Assembly (NCBI GenBank): GCA_035552655.1
Contig: DASZLD010000088.1
Coordinates: 11,541 to 75,540, forward strand
Direction of reading: 5' to 3'
DNA: 64,000 bases
Source of the DNA: DASXMT01 sp035552655
GTDB taxonomy: Bacteria > Actinomycetota > Acidimicrobiia > Acidimicrobiales > RAAP-2
The notes under the pieces were generated by a model. That model did no database searches and was not told where the DNA came from. It saw nothing but the letters and a program-made list of their open reading frames with translations. This document shows, in pieces, positions 43,080 through 51,367 of this stretch. Both the position numbers and the translations under genes were made by a program. Positions within the stretch are counted from its first letter, which is position 1. Each line of letters starts with the position of its first letter.

Positions 43080-43747
43080 AGATCCTCGTGGTCGACGACG
43101 ACCCGTCGGTCAGCGGCGCGCTCAACCGGGCATTGCGGCTCGAGGGATACGAGGTGGCGGTGGTCGGCGACGGGCCCGAGGCCCTGGAGGAGATCGCCAT
43201 CAGGCCGCCCGACGCGGTGGTCCTGGACATCCAGCTGCCCACGCTGGACGGGCTCGAGGTGTGTCGACGGATCCGAGCGGCCGGCGACGACACCCCGGTG
43301 CTGATGCTCACGGCCCGAGACGCCATCAACGACCGGGTCCACGGACTCGACGCCGGGGCCGATGACTATCTGGTCAAGCCGTTTGCTCTGGCTGAGCTGC
43401 TGGCCCGTCTGCGCGCCCTGCTCCGGCGCCGCCATGATGACTCCGGTGAGATCCTTCGCTTCGCTGATCTCTCCCTCGACCCAGGCAGTAGGGAAGCCCG
43501 CCGCGGGGACCGGGAGTTCACCCTCACCCGCATCGAGTTCGATCTACTGGAGCTCCTACTGCGCCATCCCCGGCAGGTCCTTACCCGGGAGGTCATCCTC
43601 GACCGGGTGTGGGGCTACTCATTCGACTCGGGGACCAACTCGTTGGCCGTCTACGTCGGCTACCTCCGCAGGAAGACAGAAGAGGGCGGCGAACCCCGGC
43701 TGATCCACACGGCTCGGGGCGTCGGCTACGTGCTGCGCGAACAGTGA
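43076..43747 (+). CDS. OmpR/PhoB-family response regulator
   Basis: A 223-residue DNA-binding regulator. The receiver domain (1-115) has the acidic pair in VVDDDPS, phosphoacceptor Asp51 (VVLDIQLP), Thr79 (MLTA) and Lys101 (YLVKPFA). The winged-helix domain (about 125-222) has LTRIEFDLLELLLRHPRQVLTREVILDRVWGYSF and ends GVGYVLREQ. It most resembles MprA/TcrA-type actinobacterial regulators. The stop overlaps the histidine kinase start by GTGA. Target genes cannot be read from the sequence. Confidence 0.95.
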   Translation: MKILVVDDDPSVSGALNRALRLEGYEVAVVGDGPEALEEIAIRPPDAVVLDIQLPTLDGLEVCRRIRAAGDDTPVLMLTARDAINDRVHGLDAGADDYLVKPFALAELLARLRALLRRRHDDSGEILRFADLSLDPGSREARRGDREFTLTRIEFDLLELLLRHPRQVLTREVILDRVWGYSFDSGTNSLAVYVGYLRRKTEEGGEPRLIHTARGVGYVLREQ

Positions 43748-45114
43748 CCTTTCGGGCCCGCCTGGTCATGGCGGCCACCACCGCGGTGGTCATTGCCGTG
43801 GTGCTGGCCTCGGTGTCCGCCTACGTCGTGTCCAACAACTCGCTGATCGGGTCCATCGACGACACGCTGACCCAGCAGGCCCAGACCGCACTAGCCAACC
43901 CCATCAGAAACGGATGTACCACCACCTTGGGGCAGTGCATCCAGGTGGTCCCGCCCAACGGAGCCACCGGAACTGGGTCGGTGGCCCTTCCCGTCACATC
44001 CGATGTTCGGGCGGTGGCCTCTGGGCTGCGAACGGGTTACTTCACCAACGTCACGGTGCACGGCGTCGATGCTCGTGAGATCGTGTTCCCGATAGCCAAC
44101 CCAATCAGCTACCGAACTTCCGATGGGGAACCGGCTCTTATCGACCGCGGGGCGCTGCAGATCACCGCCCCCCTGACCGGGGTGAACAAGGAGCTCCGCA
44201 GCCTCGCCCTCGACCTGTGGATCATCGCTGCCGTGGGCGTCACCCTCGCCGTCCTGTTGGGCTTGCTGGTGGGCCGCACCGCGTTGGTGCCGCTCTACAG
44301 CCTGACCGAGGCAGTGGAAGAGCTGGCCGAGTCAACTGACGTCTCCCAGCGTCTGGATGCCGGTGGCCCCGACGAGCTCGGTCGACTGCGGCGGGCCTTC
44401 AATCGGCTCCTGGCCGCGCTGGACTTCTCCCGCGATGCCCAGCGCCAACTGGTGCTCGACGCCTCCCACGAGTTGCGCACGCCGCTCACCAGCCTCAAGA
44501 CCAACATGGAAGTGGCCCGGCGGCTCGACGAACTGGCTCCCGAGGAACGCGAGGTGTTGATCGGGGACGTCCTCACCCAGCTGGATGAGCTGACCAGTCT
44601 GGTCGGCGACCTCTCCGAGCTGGCTCGGGGCGAGGTCCCCGCCCTGACCTCGGGCATTGTCAGCCTTGACAGCGTGGTGGCCGACGCCGTGTCGGTGGCC
44701 ACCACCCACGGTCGGAGTCGCAACGTGACCTTCGCCCTCACCATCCAGTCCAGCCTGGTGTCCGGATCGAGAAACCGCCTGGAACGGGCCATCGGCAACC
44801 TGTTGGACAACGCCCTGAAGTGGAGCCCGGACGGCGGCGTGGTCGAGGTGTCGTGCATCGCCGGGACAGTGGTGGTGCGCGATCACGGGCCTGGTGTCAG
44901 CGACGATGACCTCGTCCACATCTTCGACCGCTTCTACCGCGCCCCGGCCGCTCGGGGGCGTCCGGGTTCCGGTCTGGGCCTGGCCATCGTGGCCCAAGTG
45001 GCCAGGGAAGAGGGTGGTTCGGTCATCGCCGGACATGCCCCCGGCGGTGGGGCAATATTCCGATTTTCCCTGCCCGAGATCCAGGTCACCGACGTCCCCG
45101 TGGACGCCGACTGA
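43744..45114 (+). CDS. Membrane sensor histidine kinase
   Basis: A 456-residue kinase partner of the preceding regulator, from a GTG coupled by GTGA. TM1 spans about 8-30 and TM2 about 155-178, enclosing an extracytoplasmic sensor of about 125 residues with a Cys pair (NGCTTTLGQC). A HAMP domain (about 179-232), HisKA with phosphoacceptor His242 in DASHELRTPLTSL, and a HATPase domain with N-box LLDNALKW, G1 DHGPGV, F-box FDRFYRAP and G2 GSGLGLAIV follow. It is MprB-like in architecture. The Cys pair could sense redox or be structural. Confidence 0.93.
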   Translation: MTFRARLVMAATTAVVIAVVLASVSAYVVSNNSLIGSIDDTLTQQAQTALANPIRNGCTTTLGQCIQVVPPNGATGTGSVALPVTSDVRAVASGLRTGYFTNVTVHGVDAREIVFPIANPISYRTSDGEPALIDRGALQITAPLTGVNKELRSLALDLWIIAAVGVTLAVLLGLLVGRTALVPLYSLTEAVEELAESTDVSQRLDAGGPDELGRLRRAFNRLLAALDFSRDAQRQLVLDASHELRTPLTSLKTNMEVARRLDELAPEEREVLIGDVLTQLDELTSLVGDLSELARGEVPALTSGIVSLDSVVADAVSVATTHGRSRNVTFALTIQSSLVSGSRNRLERAIGNLLDNALKWSPDGGVVEVSCIAGTVVVRDHGPGVSDDDLVHIFDRFYRAPAARGRPGSGLGLAIVAQVAREEGGSVIAGHAPGGGAIFRFSLPEIQVTDVPVDAD

Positions 45115-45149
45115 GCACCCCCACATGGCGCAGAGGCCCTGTTGGCGGC

Positions 45150-45155
45150 TAGTCT
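45150..45155 (+). promoter_or_regulatory. -10-like TAGTCT before bS22
   Basis: TAGTCT ends 10 nt before the bS22 ATG. No Shine-Dalgarno is visible in between, so a very short leader is expected. Confidence 0.4.
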
Positions 45156-45165
45156 GCCGCTCGAC

Positions 45166-45267
45166 ATGGGATCGTTGATTAAAAAGCGCCGCAAGCGCAT
45201 GCGCAAGAAGAAGCACAAGAAGATGTTGAAGGCCACACGCTGGCAGCGACGGGCCGCCGGCAAGTAG
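45166..45267 (+). CDS. Small ribosomal protein bS22 (AURKAIP1/COX24-like)
   Basis: A 33-residue, extremely basic protein beginning MGSLIKKRRKRMRKKKHKKM. It matches by memory the actinobacterial bS22 sequence (MGSVIKKRRKRM...KKHRK), an extra protein seen in the mycobacterial 30S subunit near the decoding region. The TAG stop is at 45265-45267. It has its own -10-like element and is followed by a convergent terminator. It is too short for routine ORF calling and easily missed. Confidence 0.88.
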   Translation: MGSLIKKRRKRMRKKKHKKMLKATRWQRRAAGK

Positions 45268-45273
45268 CGCCGT

Positions 45274-45296
45274 GATCAGGGGATGGTTCCCTGGTC
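45274..45296. terminator. Convergent terminator between bS22 and ispE
   Basis: GATCAGGG (45274-45281), 7-nt loop, CCCTGGTC (45289-45296) forms an 8-bp stem with one G-U pair. Its right arm overlaps the ispE stop codon. It can serve both converging genes. Confidence 0.55.
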
Positions 45297-46146
45297 ATCC
45301 TCGAGTGTCGTCTGATGGGCTGTAGTCCGCTCGGACTGTTCTGACCGCTACCAAGGCTCCCTTGGCCGCGCCCACGTTCAGAAACGCCTGCCCTTCGGTG
45401 CCCAATTCTTCTGGGGTCCCCTCGAGGAACCACGTGGACCCGCTTCCGGCCAGCAAGGGTCGTGCTCCACTGACCTCGGCAAACCGGTCGCGCCAGGCAG
45501 CCAGCCGGGGCTCGACGACCAGGGCCGCCGCCTCCAGGTCATTGGTACCTGCTGGGCCGTCCCCCGCTCGTGCGTTCCCGCTCAACTCGTCCCAGGCGCG
45601 ATAGACGGCTGCCGTGTTGACTCCGAACGGAGGAAGGAGCAACAGGAAACGCCGTTCCTGGTAGGGCAGCGGCATCACCGACTCGCCGATCCCTCGCACC
45701 GAGGCGCGACCCCCCACCACACAGAAGGGCACGTCGGCGCCCAGCCGGGCGGCCAGGTCGAGGTCGCTACAGCCGGCCCACCGCAGCACGGCAGCGGCAT
45801 CGGAGGAGCCTCCCCCCAGGCCGGCCCCCGGCGGGATCCGCTTGATCAATCCGACCCGTGCCTCTCGACCGACGGCGGTCAGGGCCTTGGCCACCAGGTT
45901 GTCCGGCCCGGAAGGTACCTCCCCCCGCCCGGCGGGGGCAGGGAGCTCGGCCTGAACGGTCAGCCCGGTGCCCGGCTCGATGACCAGGTTGTCATGGAGG
46001 TCGAGCGCCACCATCTCGGCATCGAGCTCGTGATACCCGTCCGGGCGGACGCCGGTGACCCGCAAGGACAGGGTGAGCTTGGCCGGGGCCCACACCTCCA
46101 CCGAGTCGGCATGCTTGGACGTCGCTCCCGGTTCGGCTCCGGTCAT
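45295..46146 (-). CDS. ispE: 4-diphosphocytidyl-2-C-methyl-D-erythritol kinase
   Basis: A 283-residue GHMP kinase of the non-mevalonate isoprenoid pathway, phosphorylating CDP-ME at the 2-OH. The ATG at 46146 overlaps the rsmA stop (ATGA). Motifs are WAPAKLTLSLRV with catalytic Lys23, DGYHELD, the ATP loop PPGAGLGGGSSDAAA (105-119), LGADVPFCV with catalytic Asp, and AGSGSTWFL near the end. The order tatD-rsmA-ispE matches mycobacteria, where rpfB lies between tatD and rsmA; no rpf is present here. Confidence 0.95.
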   Translation of the reverse strand: MTGAEPGATSKHADSVEVWAPAKLTLSLRVTGVRPDGYHELDAEMVALDLHDNLVIEPGTGLTVQAELPAPAGRGEVPSGPDNLVAKALTAVGREARVGLIKRIPPGAGLGGGSSDAAAVLRWAGCSDLDLAARLGADVPFCVVGGRASVRGIGESVMPLPYQERRFLLLLPPFGVNTAAVYRAWDELSGNARAGDGPAGTNDLEAAALVVEPRLAAWRDRFAEVSGARPLLAGSGSTWFLEGTPEELGTEGQAFLNVGAAKGALVAVRTVRADYSPSDDTRG

Positions 46147-46970
46147 GGTGTGCTCACTCCCGCCAACCTCCCCCACTCCTCGAGCGTCAGCTCCTCGGCC
46201 CGGGCCGTCGGGTCGATACCGGCCTCCTCGAAGATCCCGGGATCCACCAGGTCAGAGAGGGAGCGGCGAAGCATCTTACGGCGGTGGGCGAAGCCTCCTC
46301 GCACCACGGCGAACAGCCGATCGTAGGACGGGTCCCCGGGCCTCCAGGGGGCATCGGACCGCCGGACCAGGCGCACCAGCACCGACTCGACCCGGGGTCT
46401 GGGCACGAACACCGACGGGGGGACCCGCCCGACGACGGTGGCCCTGGCCCAGTAGGCGATCTTCACCGACACGGCCCCGTAGGCCTCGTCACCGGCTCCG
46501 GCGGCCATGCGCTCCCCCACCTCCCGCTGCACCATGACCAGGAGCGAGCCGACCTGTGGCGCCTCTTCCAGTATCCGGATCACCAGGGGGGTGGCCACAT
46601 TGTAGGGAAGGTTGGCCACCAGGGCCCATGGCTCGGGGCCCTCACCGAGCAGCTCGGGCCAGTCGAGCCGAAGCGCATCGGCCTCGACCACCCGGACGCC
46701 GTGCGGCTCCACCTGCTGGCGCAGCACCGGGACCACGTGACGGTCGATCTCGACCGCCGTCACCTCCGCCCCCGCCTCGGCCAGGGCCAGGGTGAGCGAG
46801 CCCAGTCCCGCCCCGATCTCGACGACCGGTTGTCCGCGCTGCACCTCGGCCAGCCGGACGATCCGACGCACCGTGTTGGCATCGGCCACGAAGTTCTGCC
46901 CCAGGGCCCGGCTGGGATGGAGGTCGTTGTCGGCCAGGAGCTGTCGGATGTCCGCCGGACCGTGGGTCAC
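46143..46970 (-). CDS. rsmA: 16S rRNA dimethyladenosine transferase (KsgA)
   Basis: A 275-residue enzyme dimethylating A1518 and A1519 of 16S rRNA. Motifs are SRALGQNFVAD, the SAM-binding VVEIGAGLGSLT, TAVEIDRHVVPVL, the catalytic NLPYNVATP, and VPRPRVESVLVRL. The GTG at 46970, 7 bp after the tatD stop, is used; the frame is open further upstream but that would overlap tatD. It overlaps ispE by ATGA, so ribosome maturation and isoprenoid genes are coupled. Confidence 0.95.
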   Translation of the reverse strand: MTHGPADIRQLLADNDLHPSRALGQNFVADANTVRRIVRLAEVQRGQPVVEIGAGLGSLTLALAEAGAEVTAVEIDRHVVPVLRQQVEPHGVRVVEADALRLDWPELLGEGPEPWALVANLPYNVATPLVIRILEEAPQVGSLLVMVQREVGERMAAGAGDEAYGAVSVKIAYWARATVVGRVPPSVFVPRPRVESVLVRLVRRSDAPWRPGDPSYDRLFAVVRGGFAHRRKMLRRSLSDLVDPGIFEEAGIDPTARAEELTLEEWGRLAGVSTP

Positions 46971-46977
46971 AAGACCA

Positions 46978-47862
46978 TCAAATGTTGAACATGGCCCGAG
47001 CACTTCGGGTCGATGATTCGGCCACTACTTCAGCCGATAGTCCCTTGGCCACGGCCACCGCCGCGCCGACCACGGGAACCCGGGCCGGCTCGTTGACCGA
47101 ACCCCGATGGGGAACCGGGGCCAGGAACGGCGAATCGGTCTCCACCAACAACCGGTCCAGCGGGCACAGCTCGGCTGCCTCCCGGACGTCCCCTGCGCTC
47201 TTGAACGTCACGATCCCGCTGAAGGAGAGGGATGCCCCGATGTCCAGGCACCGGCGGGCCTCGGTCGGCCCGCCGGTGAAACAGTGGAAGACCGTCCGCT
47301 CCGGCACACCGGCCGCGGCCAGCACGTCGAACGTGTCGTCCCAGGCCTCCCGGGTGTGGATGACGAGGGCCAGACCGTGGCGATGAGCCAGTTCGACCTG
47401 GGCGGCGAACGCGTCCCGCTGTACGTCTCTGGGCGAGTGGTCGTAGTGGTAGTCGAGGCCGCACTCCCCCACTGCTACCACCACCGATGGTCCCTGGGCA
47501 TCGGCGTGCAGCGCGCCGTCGAGCACGGCCGCGGCGGCATCGACGCCGTCGGAGGCGTCGTGGGGATGCAGCCCCACCGTGGCCCACGCCTGGATGCCCT
47601 CGGCTCGAGCCACCGAGCCCCCCTCGCGGAAGCTCCGAGCCAGAGCCACCGCCTCCGTCGAGGAAGTAGCGCCGGTTCCCACACAGACCAGCCGGGTCAC
47701 GCCGGCCTCAGAGGCTCGAGCCAGCGCCCCGTTCAGGGCGGTGGCATGCATGCCGGTGGGGCCAGGATTGCTCTCCGGTGACCCATCGCCCGAGCCGGTC
47801 TCCAGGAACTCGTCTTGGAGGTGGCAGTGGGAATCGAACCACTCGAGGACGGCGTCGGTCAC
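46978..47862 (-). CDS. tatD: TatD family metal-dependent hydrolase
   Basis: A 294-residue TIM-barrel nuclease of the TatD family (3'-5' DNase or quality-control hydrolase). Metal ligands are in FDSHCHLQ near the N-terminus, VGECGLDYHYD, VIHTREAWDD, HCFTGG and ETDSPFLAPV. Start is GTG at 47862, 10 bp after the metG stop. A Gly/Ser/Pro-rich insertion (about residues 20-40, ETGSGDGSPESNPGPTG) after the HxH motif is longer than in E. coli TatD. Confidence 0.92.
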   Translation of the reverse strand: MTDAVLEWFDSHCHLQDEFLETGSGDGSPESNPGPTGMHATALNGALARASEAGVTRLVCVGTGATSSTEAVALARSFREGGSVARAEGIQAWATVGLHPHDASDGVDAAAAVLDGALHADAQGPSVVVAVGECGLDYHYDHSPRDVQRDAFAAQVELAHRHGLALVIHTREAWDDTFDVLAAAGVPERTVFHCFTGGPTEARRCLDIGASLSFSGIVTFKSAGDVREAAELCPLDRLLVETDSPFLAPVPHRGSVNEPARVPVVGAAVAVAKGLSAEVVAESSTRSARAMFNI

Positions 47863-47872
47863 GGCGGGCCGA

Positions 47873-49429
47873 TCATGCCTTCCGCCGCGGGAACAGCGGC
47901 TCGCCCTTCTCCACCGGGAGACCTCCGGGATACCGGCCCCAGGAAGCGTCCTCGGGAAGCCGGCCCTCCGCGGGGCTGCCGCTCAGACCGATCCGACGCC
48001 ATATTTCGTCGGCCGCGGTGGGCATGGCCGGTGTGATGAGAAGGGCCACGATCCGGAGCACCTCGAGGGCGCTGCCCAGGACGGCATCGACCTCCGGTCC
48101 CGGCTCGGCCTTCCACGGCTCGGCCGTCTCCAGCTCGGCGTTGGTCTCGCGGATCAGGCGCCAGGTGGCCTCCAGGGCCAGGTGGGGCAGGGAGTCGTTC
48201 CAGGCGTCGATGGCATCGGCTGCTCCGGCCACGGTCACGGCGGCCAGCCGGCTGTTGTCGTCGGGCGCCGGTCCGATGCCGTTGCACTTGCTGCCGATCA
48301 CCGTGGCCACGCGGGCCACCAGGTTGCCGAGATTGTTGGCCAGGTCGGCGTTGTAGCGAGCAGTGATTCCCTCGGCCGAGAAGTCCCCGTCGGAGCCCAG
48401 CGGCGTGTCCCGCAACAGGTGGTAGCGCACGGCGTCCACCCCGTAGTCGGCCACCAGATCCCCGGGGGCGATCTGGTTCAGGCTCGACTTGGACATCTTC
48501 TCCCCGCCGACCAGCAACCAGCCGTGCACCTGTACCTGGGCCGGCGGCTCGATCCCGGCAGCCATGCACATGGCCGGCCACCACACGCAGTGGAAGCGGA
48601 TGATCTCCTTGCCGATGAGGTGATGGACCGCGGGCCACCAGGCCGCGAAGCGCTCCTCGTCCTCGCCGTACCCGATGGCGGTCAGGTAGTTCACCAGCGC
48701 GTCGTACCAGACGTAGAACACGTGGTCGCCGTCCCAGGGAACCGGAACTCCCCAGCTGATCGAGGTGCGGGTAATGGAGATGTCGTGGAGCCCGCCCTTG
48801 ATGAAGCTCAGGGCCTCGTTGCGCTTGGCCTCGGGGATGACGGCGTCGGGCTGCTTCTCGTACCACTCGATGAGACGGTCCTCGAAGGCGCTCAGCCGGA
48901 AGAAGTAGTTGTCCTCCTCCAGGACCTCCACCGGGGTGCGATGGACCGGGCACAACATGCCGTCCAGCAGCTCGGCCTCGGAGTAGTACTGCTCGCAGGA
49001 GACGCAGTAGAGCCCGCTGTAGGTGTCCTTGACGATCCAACCGTTGTCGTAGATCTGCTGGAGGAAGCGCTGCACGGTCCGGTGGTGCCGGGGCTCGGTG
49101 GTGCGGATGAAATCGTCGTTGCTGATGTTCAGCTCGGCCCAGGACGAGGCGAACCGGGTGGAGAGCTCGTCGGTCCACTCCTGCGGGGTGACCCCGTGCT
49201 CCTCGGCCGCCCGGGCCACTTTCTGGCCGTGCTCGTCTGTTCCCGTCAGGAAGAAGACGTCGTCGCCGGCCAGTCGGTGCCACCGGGCCAACGCGTCGGC
49301 GTTGACCGTCGTATAGGCGTGGCCGACGTGCGGGGCATCGTTGACGTAGTAGATCGGGGTCGTGACGTAAAAGCGGGGCACCGCCGGTAGCGTACCGACC
49401 GGATCCGTTCCGGCCGACCGTTGGTCCAT
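47873..49429 (-). CDS. metG: Methionyl-tRNA synthetase
   Basis: A 518-residue MetRS. The ATG at 49429, 4 bp after the msrA stop, is used although the frame is open further upstream within msrA. Signatures are YVTTPIYYVNDAPHVGHAYT (HIGH-like HVGH), the zinc-knuckle CVSCEQYY followed by CPVH, FYVWYDALVNYLTA, and KMSKS in GGEKMSKSSLNQ. It lacks the C-terminal dimerisation domain, as in the short actinobacterial MetS. It lies in the same order (rsmI ... metG-tatD-rsmA-ispE) as in mycobacteria. Confidence 0.96.
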   Translation of the reverse strand: MDQRSAGTDPVGTLPAVPRFYVTTPIYYVNDAPHVGHAYTTVNADALARWHRLAGDDVFFLTGTDEHGQKVARAAEEHGVTPQEWTDELSTRFASSWAELNISNDDFIRTTEPRHHRTVQRFLQQIYDNGWIVKDTYSGLYCVSCEQYYSEAELLDGMLCPVHRTPVEVLEEDNYFFRLSAFEDRLIEWYEKQPDAVIPEAKRNEALSFIKGGLHDISITRTSISWGVPVPWDGDHVFYVWYDALVNYLTAIGYGEDEERFAAWWPAVHHLIGKEIIRFHCVWWPAMCMAAGIEPPAQVQVHGWLLVGGEKMSKSSLNQIAPGDLVADYGVDAVRYHLLRDTPLGSDGDFSAEGITARYNADLANNLGNLVARVATVIGSKCNGIGPAPDDNSRLAAVTVAGAADAIDAWNDSLPHLALEATWRLIRETNAELETAEPWKAEPGPEVDAVLGSALEVLRIVALLITPAMPTAADEIWRRIGLSGSPAEGRLPEDASWGRYPGGLPVEKGEPLFPRRKA

Positions 49430-49433
49430 CGGC

Positions 49434-49976
49434 TCACCAGTTGGCGACGTGGCAACCGCCCCTGCCGGTGCGCTCGGCATAGCGCTGGTGGTAGGCCTCG
49501 GCCGGCCAGAAGGTGGTCGCAGGAACCACCTCGGTGACAATGGGGCGCTTGAACCGGTCCTGGAACTGCTCGATCGACTCCTTGGCCTGGAGCTCCTGCT
49601 CCTGGTTGTAGGTGAACACCGCCGAGCGGTACTGCGTGCCCCGGTCCGGGCCCTGCCGGTTGAGGGTGGTGGGGTTGTGGTGCCGCCAGAAGGCCTCGAG
49701 CAGCTCGGCATAGGTCACCACGGCCGGGTCGAAGGTGACCAGCACCGCCTCAGCGTGGCCGGTGCTCCCCGAGCACACCTGCTCGTAGCTGGGATTGGCC
49801 ACGAACCCGCCCTCGTAACCGGAGATGGCATCGACCACGCCCGGCACGGCCAGGAAGAACTCCTCCACCCCCCAGAAGCATCCGGCGGCGAATGCGGCCA
49901 GGGCCAGACCCTCGGGAACGTCCTCAGGCTCGATTGCCGGCGCTTGAGTCGTGTCCATCTGCGACCGTCCGAACAT
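49434..49976 (-). CDS. msrA: Peptide methionine sulfoxide reductase A
   Basis: A 180-residue MsrA, reducing methionine-S-sulfoxide in proteins. The ATG at 49976 is preceded by GAGAGGGA at good spacing. Catalytic Cys33 is in AGCFWGVEEFF; GYEGG, YEQVCSGSTGHAE and YRSAVF are family segments. Cys175 near the C-terminus (RGGCHVANW) may be the resolving Cys. Its position directly upstream of metG, 4 bp apart, pairs methionine repair with methionine charging. Confidence 0.95.
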   Translation of the reverse strand: MFGRSQMDTTQAPAIEPEDVPEGLALAAFAAGCFWGVEEFFLAVPGVVDAISGYEGGFVANPSYEQVCSGSTGHAEAVLVTFDPAVVTYAELLEAFWRHHNPTTLNRQGPDRGTQYRSAVFTYNQEQELQAKESIEQFQDRFKRPIVTEVVPATTFWPAEAYHQRYAERTGRGGCHVANW

Positions 49977-50040
49977 CACGGGTCCCTCTCGATCCACTCG
50001 TTCGACAGCAGAGGTCCCTTATCGTGACCCTGCCTCTTTC

Positions 50041-50973
50041 TCACTCAACCCTGTCACCGGGCTGTGCATTCCGCTCGTCGGGGTCGGTAGTGGCGCCCTT
50101 CGAGGCCAGGGCCAGGTCATAGACCCGCCGGCGTGGAATCCCGAGCTGGGCGGCCACCGCATCCACCGCCCCTCGCGTTCGTTCACCGGCGGCCAGTTGG
50201 GTGGCGATGGCCGACAGCACCTCGGCGTCCTCCACCACCGGTGGCGCCATGGGAGGTGCTCCCTCCAGCACCAGCACCACCTCGCCTCGCACGGTCGCCG
50301 CGCTGGCCCACGTCCGTGCCTCCTCGAGGCTGCCCCGCCAGATCTCCTCATGGAGCTTGGTCAGCTCCCGGGCCACCGCCACCCGTCGGTTCCCACCGCA
50401 GGACTCGGCCAAATCTTCCAGCGTCCCCGCCACCCGGCCTGGGGCCTCGAAGAGCACAGTCGTCCGCTCCTCGCCGGCCAGCTGCTCCAACCGGCGGCGG
50501 CGATCGCGACCGGACCGGGGCAGGAACCCCTCGAAACAGAAGCGATCGGTGGGCAGGCCGCTGACCACCAGGGCTGCAATCACCGACGACGGTCCGGGCA
50601 CCACCGATACGGTCGCCCCGGCCTCAGCTGCAGCTGCAACCAGCCGGCTGCCCGGGTCCGAGATCCCAGGCATGCCCGCATCGCTGATCACTGCCACCGT
50701 CGATCCGGCAGCCACTTCCCTGAGGACCTGGTCGATGCGGTCGTCCTCGTTGTGCTCGTGCAGGGATCGAAGGGTCGGGCTGATGATCCCGGCGTGGGTC
50801 AGCAGCTTGCGGGAGTGGCGGGTGTCCTCGCAGTAGATGACCTGAGCCCCGGCCAACGTCTCCACCGCCCGGGGCGAGAGGTCGCCCAGGTTCCCTATCG
50901 GGGTGGCCACCAGGACGATGCTGCCCATCCCCTCCCGCTCGCTCCCTTGGCTCCCCCTGGTCACCTCGCTCAC
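50041..50973 (-). CDS. rsmI: 16S rRNA 2'-O-ribose C1402 methyltransferase
   Basis: A 310-residue tetrapyrrole-methylase-fold enzyme that 2'-O-methylates C1402. Motifs are LVATPIGNLGDLS, YCEDTRHSRKLL, VISDAGMPGISDPGSRLV, VPGPSSVIAAL and FEAPGRVAGTL. The GTG at 50973 is used because a GGTGGAG lies 6 nt upstream; ATG 50928 is the alternative and starts closer to the conserved core. The 5' end lies in a 20-bp tandem duplication shared with the DUF192 stop. The C-terminal about 70 residues contain a helix-turn-helix-like VDAVAAQLGIPRRRVYDLAL. Confidence 0.93.
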   Translation of the reverse strand: MSEVTRGSQGSEREGMGSIVLVATPIGNLGDLSPRAVETLAGAQVIYCEDTRHSRKLLTHAGIISPTLRSLHEHNEDDRIDQVLREVAAGSTVAVISDAGMPGISDPGSRLVAAAAEAGATVSVVPGPSSVIAALVVSGLPTDRFCFEGFLPRSGRDRRRRLEQLAGEERTTVLFEAPGRVAGTLEDLAESCGGNRRVAVARELTKLHEEIWRGSLEEARTWASAATVRGEVVLVLEGAPPMAPPVVEDAEVLSAIATQLAAGERTRGAVDAVAAQLGIPRRRVYDLALASKGATTDPDERNAQPGDRVE

Positions 50974-51003
50974 TGGAGCTCCACCTCGCTCATCGCAGCT
51001 CCA
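50964..51003. repeat. 20-bp imperfect tandem duplication at the DUF192/rsmI junction
   Basis: Units 50964-50983 and 50984-51003 match at 16 of 20 positions. The DUF192 stop codon lies in the right unit and the rsmI GTG in the left unit. On the minus strand each unit contains an RTGAGCGAGG start-like sequence, so the duplication seems to have separated a former 4-bp stop/start overlap. Confidence 0.75.
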
Positions 51004-51316
51004 CGGTGTCGCCCACGGCCAGGCCCCAGCGCTCGAACGACCCCGCTTTCCCTTCGATCACCAACCGGGCCCGGGAGCACGGCCGGCCCACCCGCCACGG
51101 TCGCATCCGAGCCACGCGCACCACAACGAGGTCCTGATCGCAGAAGGCTACGTCGACGGGGAACCGCATACCGAAGGTGTGCACCGCCCTGGCCTGTTCG
51201 AGCACCAGGGCGCCCTCATAGCTGTCCTTGCCCTGCAAACCCTGGCTCAGAGGGAAGCGCGAGCGGACGACGTCCGCTGCGGCCAGCACGTCACCACCTC
51301 TGAGCAACCAGGTCAT
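50990..51316 (-). CDS. DUF192 family protein
   Basis: A 108-residue small beta-barrel protein of the DUF192 family. Characteristic segments are the internal SRFPLSQGLQGKDSYEGALVL, HTFGMRFPVDVAFCD, RPWRVGRPCSRARLVIEGKAG and the C-terminal GLAVGDTVEL. The usual N-terminal signal peptide of DUF192 proteins is absent, so it is probably cytosolic. Function is unknown; some DUF192 genes neighbour secretion or halotolerance loci. It starts divergently 51 bp from bL37 and heads the rsmI-msrA-metG block. Confidence 0.85.
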   Translation of the reverse strand: MTWLLRGGDVLAAADVVRSRFPLSQGLQGKDSYEGALVLEQARAVHTFGMRFPVDVAFCDQDLVVVRVARMRPWRVGRPCSRARLVIEGKAGSFERWGLAVGDTVELR

Positions 51317-51352
51317 CGGCCGAGACGGTCCACTGGGGGCAACCTAGTCGAG

Positions 51353-51358
51353 TAGCAT
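51353..51358 (+). promoter_or_regulatory. -10-like TAGCAT before bL37
   Basis: TAGCAT ends 9 nt before the bL37 ATG at 51368. No Shine-Dalgarno lies between, which implies a leader of only a few nucleotides. Confidence 0.4.
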
Positions 51359-51367
51359 TGCCGAGCT

